DNA from: Gemmatimonadota bacterium
Lineage (GTDB): Bacteria > Gemmatimonadota > Gemmatimonadetes > Gemmatimonadales > Gemmatimonadaceae
Direction: 5' to 3'
Length of the DNA: 64,000 bases
NCBI GenBank assembly: GCA_016719105.1
Contig: JADKAQ010000017.1
Coordinates: forward strand, 1-64,000
The number at the start of each line of letters is the position of its first letter. The stretch's first letter is position 1. Under the pieces are notes generated by a model. It did no database searches and was not told where the DNA came from. It saw only the letters and a program-made list of their open reading frames with translations. The position numbers and the translations under genes are program-made. This document shows positions 35,332-44,226 of this stretch, piece by piece.

Positions 35332-37710
35332 ATGCCCGATCCGCTCCGCCCCCTCCTCGACCATCTCGCCGAGCGCTACGACATCGAGCGTGAACTCGGC
35401 GGCGGGGGGATGTCGCGGGTCTTCCTGGCCAATGAGCGCGCCCTCGGCCGGCGTGTCGTCATCAAGGTCCTCTCCCCGGAGTTAGGGCAGCGCGTCAACA
35501 TCGACCGCTTCCTGCAGGAGGTCGCCACCTCGGCCACCCTGCAGCATCCGCAGATCGTCCCCGTGCTGCACGCGGGGGGAGAGGAAGGGATGCGGTACTA
35601 CGTGATGCCGTTCATCGCCGGCGAGTCGCTGCGCGCCCGGCTGCAGCGCGAGGGAAAGCTGGACGGGCGCGACGTGTTGCACCTCATCGCCCCGCTCGCG
35701 CGCGCCCTTGCCTACGCGCACCGGCAGGGGATCGTGCACCGCGACGTGAAGCCGGAGAACATCCTCCTCTCCGAAGGAGAGCCCATGCTCGCCGACTTCG
35801 GGATCGCCAAGGTCGTGCGCGAGGACAACAACGCGACCGGGCTCACCTCGGCGGGGATGTCGATCGGGACCGTCACCTACATGCCGCCCGAGCAGGTCGT
35901 CGCCGACCCCGGCATCGACGGACGTGCCGACGTCTACTCGCTCGCCGCGGTCGCCTACGAACTCCTCACCGGGCAGCCGCCATTCACGGGGACGCCGGCG
36001 CAGGTGATGTCGGCGCACGTGGTCAAGCCTCCCGCCGACCTGGCCGGCCAGTTGGCCGAGGCCGACATGGCGTTAGGCGCGGTGATCATGCGCGGGCTGG
36101 AGAAGGAGCCGGCACAGCGTCCCGACGCCGAGTCGTTCGCCGCCATGCTCGAGGAGGCGCGCGGGCAGCCGGTGTCGGCCTCGCGTCCGGCGCTCGTGGC
36201 ACCGGTGCCACGCGGGGGGCAGCGCGGGACCATCATGGCCATCGCCCTCGCCGTGGCCGCGGTGGTCGCCGCCCTCGTGTGGCGTACCCCGGGGAGCGAT
36301 GCGGGGACGGCTCTGGCCGCCACCCCGGCGATCGCCGTCCTCAACTTCGAGATGATCGGCCCCCGCGACGATGCCTACCTCTCGGCGGGGGTGACCGACG
36401 AGATCACGACGGGGCTCGCACAGCTGCAAGGCATGCGCGTCCTGTCTCGCACGACCGTGCGTGCGCTCGCCGACTCGCACTTCACGCCGGCCGACTACGC
36501 CGCCAAGGCCGGGGTGCGCGCGCTGGTGGAAGGGAGCGTGCAACGGTCCGGCGAGCAGCTGCGCGTCTCGGCGCGACTCGTCGACACGCGCGACGGGAGC
36601 GCCATCTGGTCCGATCGCTACGAGCGCGCGGTCACCGATGTCTTTCGCACGCAGCAGGAGATCAGCAGCGCGGTGGCCGGGGCGCTCACGAGGCACCTGG
36701 GGCTGGCAGGGAACGCACCGCGGCAGGAGTATGTGGCCGACCCCGCGGCCTACGACCTGTACCTGCGCGCGCGCTACGCATTGCGTGAGCGCGGTGAAGC
36801 CGGGCTTCGACAGGCCCTGGCGCTGTTCAGCGAGGCCGCGCTGCGCGATCCGGGCTACGCGCGAGCGCACGCGGGGATCGCCGAGGCGGCCGTGCTCCTC
36901 CCGCTGTACGGCGCGGTCACGCGGGCCTCGGTCGCCGACACGGTACGCGCCAGCGCGGCCCGGGCCATCGCGCACGACTCGCTGCTGGCCGCACCGCACG
37001 TCGCGCTCGGCCTGCTGGAGAAAGGGCTCGGGCGATGGGCCGACGGCGAGCGCGAACTCGTCGTGGCGCTGCGACGCGACCCTAACGATGCATCGGCCCA
37101 CCAGAACCTGGGCGAGCTGTACTACACGCTGGGACGATTCACCGACTCGCGCGAGGCGCTCGCGCGGGCGGCCGAGCTCGAGCCCACCGATGCAGCCATC
37201 GTGGCCGAATTCGCCTACATGCTGGCGCAGACCGGCGCGCGGGACAGCGCGCGGCGAGTGGTGGCGCGCGCCGCAGCGTCGGCGCCGCGCAATCCGTTCG
37301 TGGCGTACACCCAGGGCGTGATGGCCGAACTCGACGGCGACGCGACAGCGGCGGCGCGTTTCATGACCGCGGCGGCAACCGAGGCCCCCCTCCCGTTCTT
37401 TCTCGGGGCACAGGCGCGGGCGATGTCGCTGGCCGGCGACAGCGCCGGGAGCGCGGCGGTGCGGGCGAAGCTCGACGCCCTGGGGCAAGCGCCCGGTGCC
37501 GCGTTCGGTCGCGTGATCGCCGGCCTCGCCCGCGACCCGGCGGACGTGCTGTTCGCGGGCCTCGCACGCGCGGCTGACGAGCACGATCCCTTCGTCCTTC
37601 TGCTCCCGCTTAGGGTCGCCTGGTACGACCGGGTGCGCGACGATGCGCGCTTCGCGGCGCTTGCCGCACGGTTGGGGCTGCCGCCCGGGAGCACGGCGGC
37701 GTTGCGGTGA
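35332..37710 (+). CDS. Serine/threonine protein kinase with TolB-like and TPR regions
   Basis: 792 residues. The kinase domain is about 15-275, with GGGGMSRVFLA (P-loop), VIKVLSPE (Lys), IVHRDVKPENILL (catalytic loop near 137) and DFGIAKVV; activation-loop GTVTYMPPEQ is intact, so it should be active. One membrane helix (about 300-319) follows. Residues about 332-465 match the TolB/FlgO-like region found behind adenylate cyclases and kinases (AIAVLNFEMIG, YLSAGVTDEITTGLAQL, VRALVEGSVQRSG). Several TPR-like helix pairs run to the end. It is probably a membrane kinase with an extracytoplasmic sensor half. The ATG at 35332 lies just before the DLAERYDIERELGGGG-type start. Confidence 0.92.
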   Translation: MPDPLRPLLDHLAERYDIERELGGGGMSRVFLANERALGRRVVIKVLSPELGQRVNIDRFLQEVATSATLQHPQIVPVLHAGGEEGMRYYVMPFIAGESLRARLQREGKLDGRDVLHLIAPLARALAYAHRQGIVHRDVKPENILLSEGEPMLADFGIAKVVREDNNATGLTSAGMSIGTVTYMPPEQVVADPGIDGRADVYSLAAVAYELLTGQPPFTGTPAQVMSAHVVKPPADLAGQLAEADMALGAVIMRGLEKEPAQRPDAESFAAMLEEARGQPVSASRPALVAPVPRGGQRGTIMAIALAVAAVVAALVWRTPGSDAGTALAATPAIAVLNFEMIGPRDDAYLSAGVTDEITTGLAQLQGMRVLSRTTVRALADSHFTPADYAAKAGVRALVEGSVQRSGEQLRVSARLVDTRDGSAIWSDRYERAVTDVFRTQQEISSAVAGALTRHLGLAGNAPRQEYVADPAAYDLYLRARYALRERGEAGLRQALALFSEAALRDPGYARAHAGIAEAAVLLPLYGAVTRASVADTVRASAARAIAHDSLLAAPHVALGLLEKGLGRWADGERELVVALRRDPNDASAHQNLGELYYTLGRFTDSREALARAAELEPTDAAIVAEFAYMLAQTGARDSARRVVARAAASAPRNPFVAYTQGVMAELDGDATAAARFMTAAATEAPLPFFLGAQARAMSLAGDSAGSAAVRAKLDALGQAPGAAFGRVIAGLARDPADVLFAGLARAADEHDPFVLLLPLRVAWYDRVRDDARFAALAARLGLPPGSTAALR

Positions 37711-37716
37711 CCGTTT

Positions 37717-38196
37717 CTAGTCCGAGCTCTTGTTGTCGTGCGAACCAGGCATGGCACGCAGGCGCTCCGACGCGAGCGCTTTCAGTGCGGCATCGGGCTC
37801 CGTGCGCAGCGCCGCCTCCAATCGCTCACGGACGGCCGGCCCGCTCGATGCGCCCACAGCCCTGATCGCGAACTTCCGCACGCCGACGTTTGCGTCGCCG
37901 AGCAGTGTCGCCACCAGCGTATCCGCAATCGCCGCTGGCGCCGACGGGGCGCCCGAGGCGAGCGCCACGCGCACCTCCGGACGTTCGTCGCCGAGCGCCT
38001 TCAGCAGCGCGTCGTGCGCCGCCGGCACGTCGATGCGCAACAACGCATGGACGGCGCGCGCGGCCATCCACGGCTCGTCGTCGCGCAGCAACTCCACCAG
38101 TGGCGCAACGTCCGACGCCTCAAAGCCCTCGTACATCCTGGGCGACGGCTCGATCTGGCCCAATCGCCCGCGCAGTTCCGCGGCAGTCATCCGCAT
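37717..38196 (-). CDS. HEAT-repeat protein
   Basis: 159 residues, all helical, with three to four HEAT-like repeats: DVAPLVELLRDDEPWMAARA, HDALLKALGDERPEVRVALA, ADTLVATLLGDANVGVRKFA and a final weaker one. The Asp-x-x-Pro/Val-Arg spacing is typical. No signal, so cytoplasmic; such repeats usually bind other proteins. It starts 12 bp after the metzincin gene with a purine-rich GAGGAGAGGAG just before its ATG, so the two are co-transcribed. It ends 6 bp from the convergent kinase gene. Confidence 0.75.
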   Translation of the reverse strand: MRMTAAELRGRLGQIEPSPRMYEGFEASDVAPLVELLRDDEPWMAARAVHALLRIDVPAAHDALLKALGDERPEVRVALASGAPSAPAAIADTLVATLLGDANVGVRKFAIRAVGASSGPAVRERLEAALRTEPDAALKALASERLRAMPGSHDNKSSD

Positions 38197-38208
38197 GCTC
38201 TCCTCTCC

Positions 38209-40065
38209 TCAGCAATTGCGCGAGAGTGCGCTGTCCCGCATTCGCGTCCGGTTCGTGTCGTCGATCTCAGGCGGAACGTTCGTCCAGCCAACGTTTGGGT
38301 TCATGAGCAGGTCGGTGTTTGTCACATGCCTGGCCCCCAGGACGTGCGCGACCTCGTGCGCCGTGAGCCACCGCGCCGCCGACTGCACCACCGCGGCGTT
38401 CGGCTGGGCGGCCGGCGAGACCGCGCACCCGAGGAAGTTACCCGTGGGCGAGACCAACGACTGCACCACATACACGACGATGTCGTCGGCGCCAACGTTG
38501 TTGCGATTGCCGGCCAGCGTGACTTGTTCCGCCGTCGGCGCACCGAGAATGCAATTGGCCACGTCGAGCGCCGTCAGGTTGGCCAGGGTCGCATCGCCGC
38601 TCAGGTCCTCGACGGTACCGAAGTTCGTGGCGATGCCGATGTCGTCGAAGAGCTTCCACATCGCGTCGTACTGTGCATCGATGAACGTCTGCACCGCCGC
38701 CGTGTTGGCGATCAGCGTCTTGAAGTGCACGCGGATGAACTGATCGCATGCCCGCCCCGTGTCGCTGCGCAGCGACCAGTTCAGCTGGCCCGCGTTGAGA
38801 TCACCAAGCCACCAGTGTCCGTCGCCGTTGTAGTAGAAGAGCAGCTGCGTCCGTCCGGCGACGCTGAAGTTGCCCTGCCAGGTCGGGTGACGGCCGTCGA
38901 GGAGGTCGCCGAAGCCGGCGCTCTGGCTCACGAGGCGCCACTGGATCTGGCGGTTCGCGAAGTCGCCAAGCCACCAGTGACCGTCGCCGTTGTAGTAGAA
39001 GAGCACCTGCGTGCGACCGGCGCCCGTGAAATCGCCGAACCGGATCGGGTGGCGGCCGTCGAGCAGGTTGCCGAAGCCGGCGCTCTGACTCGCGAGATTC
39101 CATTGGATCTGCCCGTTGACGAAGTCACCGAGCCACCAGTGACCGTCGCCATTGTAGTAGAACAGCACCTGGGTGCGGCCGCCCCCGGTGAAGTCGCCTA
39201 ACCAGATGGGGTGACGACCGTCGAGCAGGTTGCCGAATCCGGCGGTCTGGCTCACGAGACTCCACTGGATGCTGCCGTTCACGAAGTCGCCGAGCCACCA
39301 GTGGCCGTCGCCGTTGTAGTAGAACAGGATCTGCGTTCGGCCCGCACGCGTGAAGCTCCCGAGCCAGATGGGGTGCCGTCCGTCGAGCAGGTTGCCGAAC
39401 CCCGCCGTCTGGCTCGCCAGGCTCCACTGCATCTGCCCATTCACGACGTCGCCGAGCCACCAGTGGCCGTCGCCGTTGTAGTAGAACAGCACCTGGGTGC
39501 GGCCGACGCCGGTGAAGTCGCCTAACCAGACGGGATGGCGACCGTCGAGCAGGTTGCCGAAGCCCGCGCTCCGGCTCACCAGGCTCCACCGGATCTGCCC
39601 GTTGACGAAGTCGCCGAGCCACCAATGCCCATCGCCGTTGTAGTAGAACAGGATCTGCGTACGGCCGACGCCGGTGAAGTCACCGAGCCAGATGGGATGG
39701 CGACCGTCGAGCAGGTTGCCGAAGCCCGCGCTCTGGCTCACCAGGCTCCACCGGATCTGCCCGTTGACGAAGTCGCCGAGCCACCAGTGACCATCACCAT
39801 TGTAGTAGAACAGGATCTGCGTACCGCCGACGCCGGTGAAGTCACCGAGCCAGATGGGATGGCGACCATCGAGCAGGTTGCCGAAGCCCGCGCTCTGGCT
39901 CACCAGGCTCCACGCAATCTGTCCGTTGGTGTCGTCGCCTAACCACCAGTGGCCGTCGCCGCTGTAGTAGAAGAGCACTTGCGTGCGACCCACCCCGGTG
40001 AAGTCGCCAAGCCAGACCGGATGCTGACCGTCAAGCAGATTGCCGAAGCCACTCCAGCACGTCAT
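38209..40065 (-). CDS. Metzincin-type metalloprotease with eight FG-GAP-like repeats
   Basis: 618 residues from the ATG at 40065 (upstream in-frame ATG at 40107 possible). Residues 5-435 are eight near-identical 54-residue repeats of the form AGFGNLLDGRHPIWLGDF, TGxGRTQ, LFYYNGDGHWWLGD, NGQIxWSL. This resembles FG-GAP/VCBS propeller repeats, but the calcium loop DxDGD has become TGxGRT. Residues 436-618 hold a protease-like domain: ATNFGTVEDLSG, then TAHEVAHVLGARH (HExxHxxGxxH zinc site, about 567-577) and LLMNPNVGW as Met-turn. No signal peptide is seen with either start, so secretion would need another route. The propeller could display or target the protease. Followed by a HEAT-repeat gene in the same operon. 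Confidence 0.8.
   Translation of the reverse strand: MTCWSGFGNLLDGQHPVWLGDFTGVGRTQVLFYYSGDGHWWLGDDTNGQIAWSLVSQSAGFGNLLDGRHPIWLGDFTGVGGTQILFYYNGDGHWWLGDFVNGQIRWSLVSQSAGFGNLLDGRHPIWLGDFTGVGRTQILFYYNGDGHWWLGDFVNGQIRWSLVSRSAGFGNLLDGRHPVWLGDFTGVGRTQVLFYYNGDGHWWLGDVVNGQMQWSLASQTAGFGNLLDGRHPIWLGSFTRAGRTQILFYYNGDGHWWLGDFVNGSIQWSLVSQTAGFGNLLDGRHPIWLGDFTGGGRTQVLFYYNGDGHWWLGDFVNGQIQWNLASQSAGFGNLLDGRHPIRFGDFTGAGRTQVLFYYNGDGHWWLGDFANRQIQWRLVSQSAGFGDLLDGRHPTWQGNFSVAGRTQLLFYYNGDGHWWLGDLNAGQLNWSLRSDTGRACDQFIRVHFKTLIANTAAVQTFIDAQYDAMWKLFDDIGIATNFGTVEDLSGDATLANLTALDVANCILGAPTAEQVTLAGNRNNVGADDIVVYVVQSLVSPTGNFLGCAVSPAAQPNAAVVQSAARWLTAHEVAHVLGARHVTNTDLLMNPNVGWTNVPPEIDDTNRTRMRDSALSRNC
38761..40053 (-). repeat. Eight 162-bp tandem coding repeats
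   Basis: Each unit encodes 54 residues; the first is one residue shorter. Neighbouring units are very similar at DNA level, with the most divergent ones at the 3' end (units 7 and 8). Copy number is prone to recombination and to assembly collapse. Confidence 0.85.
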
Positions 40066-40376
40066 GGATCCCTCGCGGAACGAGTGCCGCACGAACACAC
40101 GCGTCATTGCGCGCGCTGCAAGGCGCGCAAAGGTTGTGCCGGGCACGAATCGTGTCTCGGGCGACCCGTGGGACGCCCTCCCGCCCGAATCGCGCGGCGA
40201 AACGCCGCGTGCCTGGCTCAGGACTGTCGCGCGGATCCTCGGCCGAGTGCGAACTCAGCCGCCAGGATCCCGGCGGCCTCGGCGGTCCCAAACTCTCGAT
40301 GGCAGGGAGCAGCTCTGCGGTGGCGTGCCACCGCTCGCCGCGGCGCGCCGTGGATGCGGGCGCCGTGCACGCACAC
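40066..40376. other. 311-bp region without a recognisable gene
   Basis: Lies upstream of the metzincin gene and downstream of a membrane protein gene on the same strand. Open frames exist but none has family resemblance, a plausible start, or a signal peptide. It probably holds the metzincin promoter; no clear -35/-10 was found. Confidence 0.4.
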
Positions 40377-41096
40377 CTAACGCGCCATCGCGTCGGTAAA
40401 CGCCCCCCACCACGCCGTTCGCGACACCGGCCCCATGTAGAGCTCCAGCGCGATCATGCAGCCGAGCACGACCGGCCACACGACGTCGCGCACGATGAGC
40501 CAGAGCATGATCGCGTTGCCCAGCCAGAAGCTCGCGTGCAGCCCGGTCATGAAGGGGAGTCCGACGAGCGACCCGCTCAGGAAGCGCGCCAGCGCCGGCG
40601 GAATCGCCAGCATCGCGGTCGCCCCCAGCGCGCGACGATGAATCGCGGTGCGCCGCACGTTGGCCAGCGCCACGGAGAGCAGCGCGGTGAAGAGCACGAG
40701 CGCGGTGACGTCGTAGACCACCAGCATCCGCGCGAGCGGGCGAAAGCCGGGGTTCGCCATCCCGCCCCGCAGGATCGACTCCATCATCGGGATCGACGTG
40801 ACGATCATCGCCACGGCCATCGCGATCATCACCTGCGCCACGCGACGATGCCAGGCGCGCTCCCCGCGGTCGATGAGCCAGGCCTGCAGCACGAGGCCGA
40901 CGAGCCAGCCGCTGGCGGTGAAGCCGTGCAGCGTGTGCGCGAGGTCCTGCGCCCGGAGGCTCCGAAAGAACGACGGCCAGAAGCCGAGCACGACGACGCC
41001 GAGGCTGGCCAGGAGCCACCAGTGATCAGGACGCCCCGTGCGGCGAAGCGGCGTGGACGGACGATCGGCGAGCGTGGGGGCGACGGAGGAGGTCAT
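40377..41096 (-). CDS. Multi-pass membrane protein of unknown function
   Basis: 239 residues with about six to seven membrane helices: LLASLGVVVLGFWPSFF, TASGWLVGLVLQAWLI, VMIAMAVAMIVTSIPMM, VTALVLFTALLSVALA, AMLAIPPALARFL, ASFWLGNAIMLWLIV and VVLGCMIALELYM. Charged or His residues sit at helix ends (HTLHGF, HRRVAQV). I do not recognise the family, though the spacing of His suggests a heme- or cytochrome-like membrane protein; that is speculative. The ATG at 41096 is placed by the first helix. A promoter overlapped by a palindrome lies 71-99 bp upstream, so expression is probably repressor-controlled. Confidence 0.65.
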   Translation of the reverse strand: MTSSVAPTLADRPSTPLRRTGRPDHWWLLASLGVVVLGFWPSFFRSLRAQDLAHTLHGFTASGWLVGLVLQAWLIDRGERAWHRRVAQVMIAMAVAMIVTSIPMMESILRGGMANPGFRPLARMLVVYDVTALVLFTALLSVALANVRRTAIHRRALGATAMLAIPPALARFLSGSLVGLPFMTGLHASFWLGNAIMLWLIVRDVVWPVVLGCMIALELYMGPVSRTAWWGAFTDAMAR

Positions 41097-41166
41097 GCGT
41101 GGAGCGGCGGGGAATCGGCGAGGCGGCGGCGGGGTTGGCGCTCGACCCAAGGCACTGGCCCGCCGG

Positions 41167-41195
41167 AGTATCGCACGATGTCAGTTTACTGACAA
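41167..41195 (-). promoter_or_regulatory. Promoter overlapped by a TetR-type palindrome
   Basis: On the minus strand TTGTCA (41190-41195), a 17-nt spacer and GATACT (41167-41172) form a sigma-70-like promoter pointing at the membrane protein gene. The perfect palindrome TGTCAGT-TT-ACTGACA (41179-41194) covers the -35 and most of the spacer, the usual place for a TetR-family repressor. No regulator gene is adjacent. Confidence 0.65.
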
Positions 41196-41216
41196 GTCCC
41201 GCCCGTCACGCGCATT

Positions 41217-41252
41217 GCACGCCTACCTGCACGCCTACCTGCACGCCTACCT
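41217..41252. repeat. Three perfect 12-bp direct repeats
   Basis: GCACGCCTACCT occurs three times in tandem between the promoter at 41167-41195 and the stop of the gene ending at 41280. No function is evident; it may be a minor slippage product. Confidence 0.7.
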
Positions 41253-41279
41253 GCTCGCCCGCAGCGTCTCCCCCGCGCG

Positions 41280-42527
41280 TCAGCGCGGCGGGGGGCGCCG
41301 CACGTACCCCACGCCGTCGAGCCAGATCGCGGTCTTGGGATCGCTCGGGTCGGCGATGAGCATGCGCGATTCGACCGAGCCGTCGTCGTAGCTGATCTGC
41401 AGCATCAACCCCTCGATGCGGTAGCGCCCGCGTCGGTCGGGGGCGACGCTGCTGGTAGCGACCGAGGCGTTCCCCGCCTCCGAACGGCCACCGGCCCCGC
41501 CACCGCGCAGCACGCGTCCATCACTCCAGAAGCGATACTCGCGCCAGGCGACGACTTCCTGGCTGCCACCCACGGCGAGCGTCCCGGCCCCCGAGAGGGC
41601 ACGGAAGAAGCCGTCGAGGCGGAAGCCGTCGGGGAGGCGTGGGTAGGTGGCCTGGAACGCCGGCCTCTCCCATCCCCGCTCCTTCGCCAGCTGCAAACTC
41701 CCGCCGGCCCGCCGCCACCGCGTCCAGTCGTCCGGGTTGGCGCGCCGGTGCGCCTCGAGCCCGGCCGGGAACGAGAGCCCCGTGACGTCGATGAGGGCCT
41801 CACCGGTCGCGAAGAGGACGATGGGGTAGATGTCGAGCGTCATGAATCCCCCGACGCCCATCTTGGCGCGTGTATCGAAGCCGAACGAATCGACCTGCTC
41901 GAGCAGCGGTGCGCGCGGGGGAGGCGGGGGCGCAGCCGCAGCGGCGGTCGCGGCTGGTGTGATGGTCGCGACTGGTGCGGCGGTTGCGGCTGCCGCGGCG
42001 CCAGCGGCACCCCCCGACGCCACGGCAGGAGCGTTGGTAGTCGTCGGCGCCGGCGACTCGGCGGCAACCGCCGTTACCCCTGGCGGCGCCGTCGCGACGC
42101 CTAACGCCGCCAGCATGCGCGGCGCGTTGGTGGCGAACTGCGCCTCCGGCCGCTTGGTCGACTGCAGCGTCGCGCGGCAGGCGAGGACGCTCAGGTTCCC
42201 GTACTTCTTCACCACGGCGGCGCGCGCCTGGTCGACCTGCGCGCGCTGCACCGGGTCGCCGTCAAGCTCCGCCAGCCGCATCCGCAGCAGGTCGATCCGG
42301 TTGGCCGATCGCCACGTCTCCACCTGCGCCGCATCGTTCGCTGAGAGCCCCTTGGCGGCGGCGCACTTCGCGGCGAAATGATCGTAGGTCAGGAGCGCCG
42401 CGACGGCCTGCGAGAAGTCGGGGTCGTGCATGTCGGGGCGCTGGGCCGCGGCAGGCCGAGGGGCGAGGCAGGAGGCGCCCAGCACGAGCAGGACGGGGAC
42501 GATGAAGCGGCGCACGGGCATCGGCAC
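41280..42527 (-). CDS. Secreted protein of unknown function
   Basis: 415 residues. The signal peptide is FIVPVLLVLGASCLAPRPAAAQ. Residues 30-140 are helical (PDFSQAVAALLTYDHFAAKC, then ARAAVVKKYGNLSVLACRAT) with two Cys likely to pair. An Ala/Pro/Thr-rich linker covers about 150-210. The C-terminal half has ALIDVTGLSFPAGLEAHRRA, GSQEVVAWREYRFWSDGRVL and QISYDDGSVESRMLIADPSD, suggesting a small beta domain. No family recognised. Monocistronic by spacing; downstream is the palindrome promoter of the membrane protein gene. Confidence 0.65.
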   Translation of the reverse strand: MPMPVRRFIVPVLLVLGASCLAPRPAAAQRPDMHDPDFSQAVAALLTYDHFAAKCAAAKGLSANDAAQVETWRSANRIDLLRMRLAELDGDPVQRAQVDQARAAVVKKYGNLSVLACRATLQSTKRPEAQFATNAPRMLAALGVATAPPGVTAVAAESPAPTTTNAPAVASGGAAGAAAAATAAPVATITPAATAAAAAPPPPPRAPLLEQVDSFGFDTRAKMGVGGFMTLDIYPIVLFATGEALIDVTGLSFPAGLEAHRRANPDDWTRWRRAGGSLQLAKERGWERPAFQATYPRLPDGFRLDGFFRALSGAGTLAVGGSQEVVAWREYRFWSDGRVLRGGGAGGRSEAGNASVATSSVAPDRRGRYRIEGLMLQISYDDGSVESRMLIADPSDPKTAIWLDGVGYVRRPPPR

Positions 42528-42663
42528 GGAAGCGGGGACGGTCGGGGCGACTGGACGGCCAGTAGTATCGCCGTCCGCCCCGAAATTCTGTGAGCTACGC
42601 CGACTGGCGTGACGCGAGATGCGCGCGCGGCCCCGTCCCCCTGCCTCCGCCCGACCCTGCCCC

Positions 42664-44097
42664 CTACGGCTTCGCCTTGAGTCGACTGATCACCGGAGCA
42701 ACCGGGAGCGCCCCGAGGTCGACGACCTTGCCGTCCTTGATCACGGCGTTGATGCGCCGATAGTTGCGCGCGCTCTCGAGCGGATTGGCGTCGAGCATGA
42801 CGAGATCCGCGATCTTGCCGCGCTCGAGCGTCCCGAGCTCGCGGTCCACCTTGTAGGCGCGGGCGATGTTGCTGGTGGCGCTGGCGAGGATTTCCATGGG
42901 CGCCATCCCCGCCTCTTCGAGCGCGACGAGGGCGTTGAAATGTCCCTCGCCGAGCTTCACGCGAGCGTCGATGGTGTCCGACACCAGGGTCGGCGACTCG
43001 GCGAGCAGGACCGGGTTTTCGACGCCGGCGTCGGTGGAGACCATGAGGCGCACGCCGCCCTTGACCATGTTGCGGATGTTCACCGCGGCAATCTTCATGT
43101 ACGGCGTGAGGACGCCGTTAGGCGAGTGCTTCTCCATCGATTCGATCTGGCGCCGGGTGACGGCGAGGACCGACACGGCGGTCCCGCGCGCCACCATCTT
43201 CGCGATCGTCTCCTGCGGGATCGGATAGCGCGGGCCCGAGATGTCGCCGTGCGTGAGGATGTCGACACCGGCCTCGACGGCCATGTCGATGCTCTCGGGG
43301 GAGGTCACGTGCGCCTGTACCGTCTTGCCGGCGCGGTGCCCCTCGTCGACGATGACCTTCTGGGCGCGTTCCGAGAAGGAGATGAAGTTCATGTCGACGT
43401 GCCCGCTGGCGCCGTACTTGAGGAAGTCCACGCCTAACGCGGTGTAGGCACGGATCGCGGCGCGCAGCGAGTCGGGGGGCATCCACAGCAGTTCGCGCCC
43501 GGTTCCCTGCTCCCACGTGTCGTTGGTGCGCTTGACGAACGCCTTGCTCAGGTGATCGGCCGACATGCCGCGAAAGTCGGGAGAGAAGGGGCCGCCGAAG
43601 CCGATGATGTTCCCGGCAAAGTAGATCCGGCTTCCCGGCGCCTGGCCGGCGGCGATCATGTCGCGCGCCTTGGCCAGCGGGGCGCGCGGCCCCCAGGTGT
43701 CGAAGACCGTCGTCATCCCGGTCTTGAGGGCGATCTGCGCCCCCTCCAGGACGACCTCGTGGTAACGATCCTCGAGCTTGACCAGGCTCTCGACGTCGCC
43801 GTTGAGGTAGAGGTGCAGGTTGGCGTCCATGAGCCCAGGGATCACGAACTTGCCACGTCCGTCGATGCGCGTGGCCCCCTTGGGAACGGTCACCTCGGCC
43901 GCCGAGCCTAACGCAGTGATCCGGCCGTTGGTGATGAGGACGATGGCGTCGGCGATCGGGGGGCGCCCGGTCCCGTCGATCGCGGTCGCGCCGGTGATCG
44001 CGAGGACCTGCGCGGTGGCCGGCGTGGCGACGATCAGGAGGACGGACGCGAGGACGGAGGCGAAGACGGACGCGAAGCGAGCGGAGATGGCCGGCAT
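42664..44097 (-). CDS. Secreted amidohydrolase family protein
   Basis: 477 residues with a signal peptide made of FASV-type repeats ending at TPATAQ. It has the amidohydrolase TIM-barrel with flanking beta domains: AITGATAIDGTGRPP and RIDGRGKFVIPGLMDANLHL at the start, then VDFLKYGASG (Lys, likely carbamylated), KTVQAHVTS, DILTHGDISG and MVSTDAGVENP. The first metal motif reads NLH instead of the usual HxH, so one alpha-site ligand is replaced by Asn while the later His and Asp ligands are kept. C-terminal ELGTLERGKIADLVMLDANP is typical of imidazolonepropionase-like enzymes. Substrate unknown; periplasmic. Confidence 0.88.
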   Translation of the reverse strand: MPAISARFASVFASVLASVLLIVATPATAQVLAITGATAIDGTGRPPIADAIVLITNGRITALGSAAEVTVPKGATRIDGRGKFVIPGLMDANLHLYLNGDVESLVKLEDRYHEVVLEGAQIALKTGMTTVFDTWGPRAPLAKARDMIAAGQAPGSRIYFAGNIIGFGGPFSPDFRGMSADHLSKAFVKRTNDTWEQGTGRELLWMPPDSLRAAIRAYTALGVDFLKYGASGHVDMNFISFSERAQKVIVDEGHRAGKTVQAHVTSPESIDMAVEAGVDILTHGDISGPRYPIPQETIAKMVARGTAVSVLAVTRRQIESMEKHSPNGVLTPYMKIAAVNIRNMVKGGVRLMVSTDAGVENPVLLAESPTLVSDTIDARVKLGEGHFNALVALEEAGMAPMEILASATSNIARAYKVDRELGTLERGKIADLVMLDANPLESARNYRRINAVIKDGKVVDLGALPVAPVISRLKAKP

Positions 44098-44226
44098 GGC
44101 GGGCGCTGAAGGTTCGGGATCGACGGCTCATCGTGAACCGGCGCCACTACGCTGCAGCGTCGCGCCTCGCTTGTCGAGGCGCGCGACCGGCATGGAGTTG
44201 CCGGCCGCGACGCCCGCGAGCGTATG

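Noticed and set aside
33707..35485. 592-codon forward open frame inside the CocE/NonD gene
   Set aside because: Shifted frame with Arg/Ala/Pro-rich product; the CocE frame has all catalytic motifs.
38761..40053. CRISPR-like regular repeats
   Set aside because: The 162-bp repeats are in-frame coding units of one protein with no spacers.
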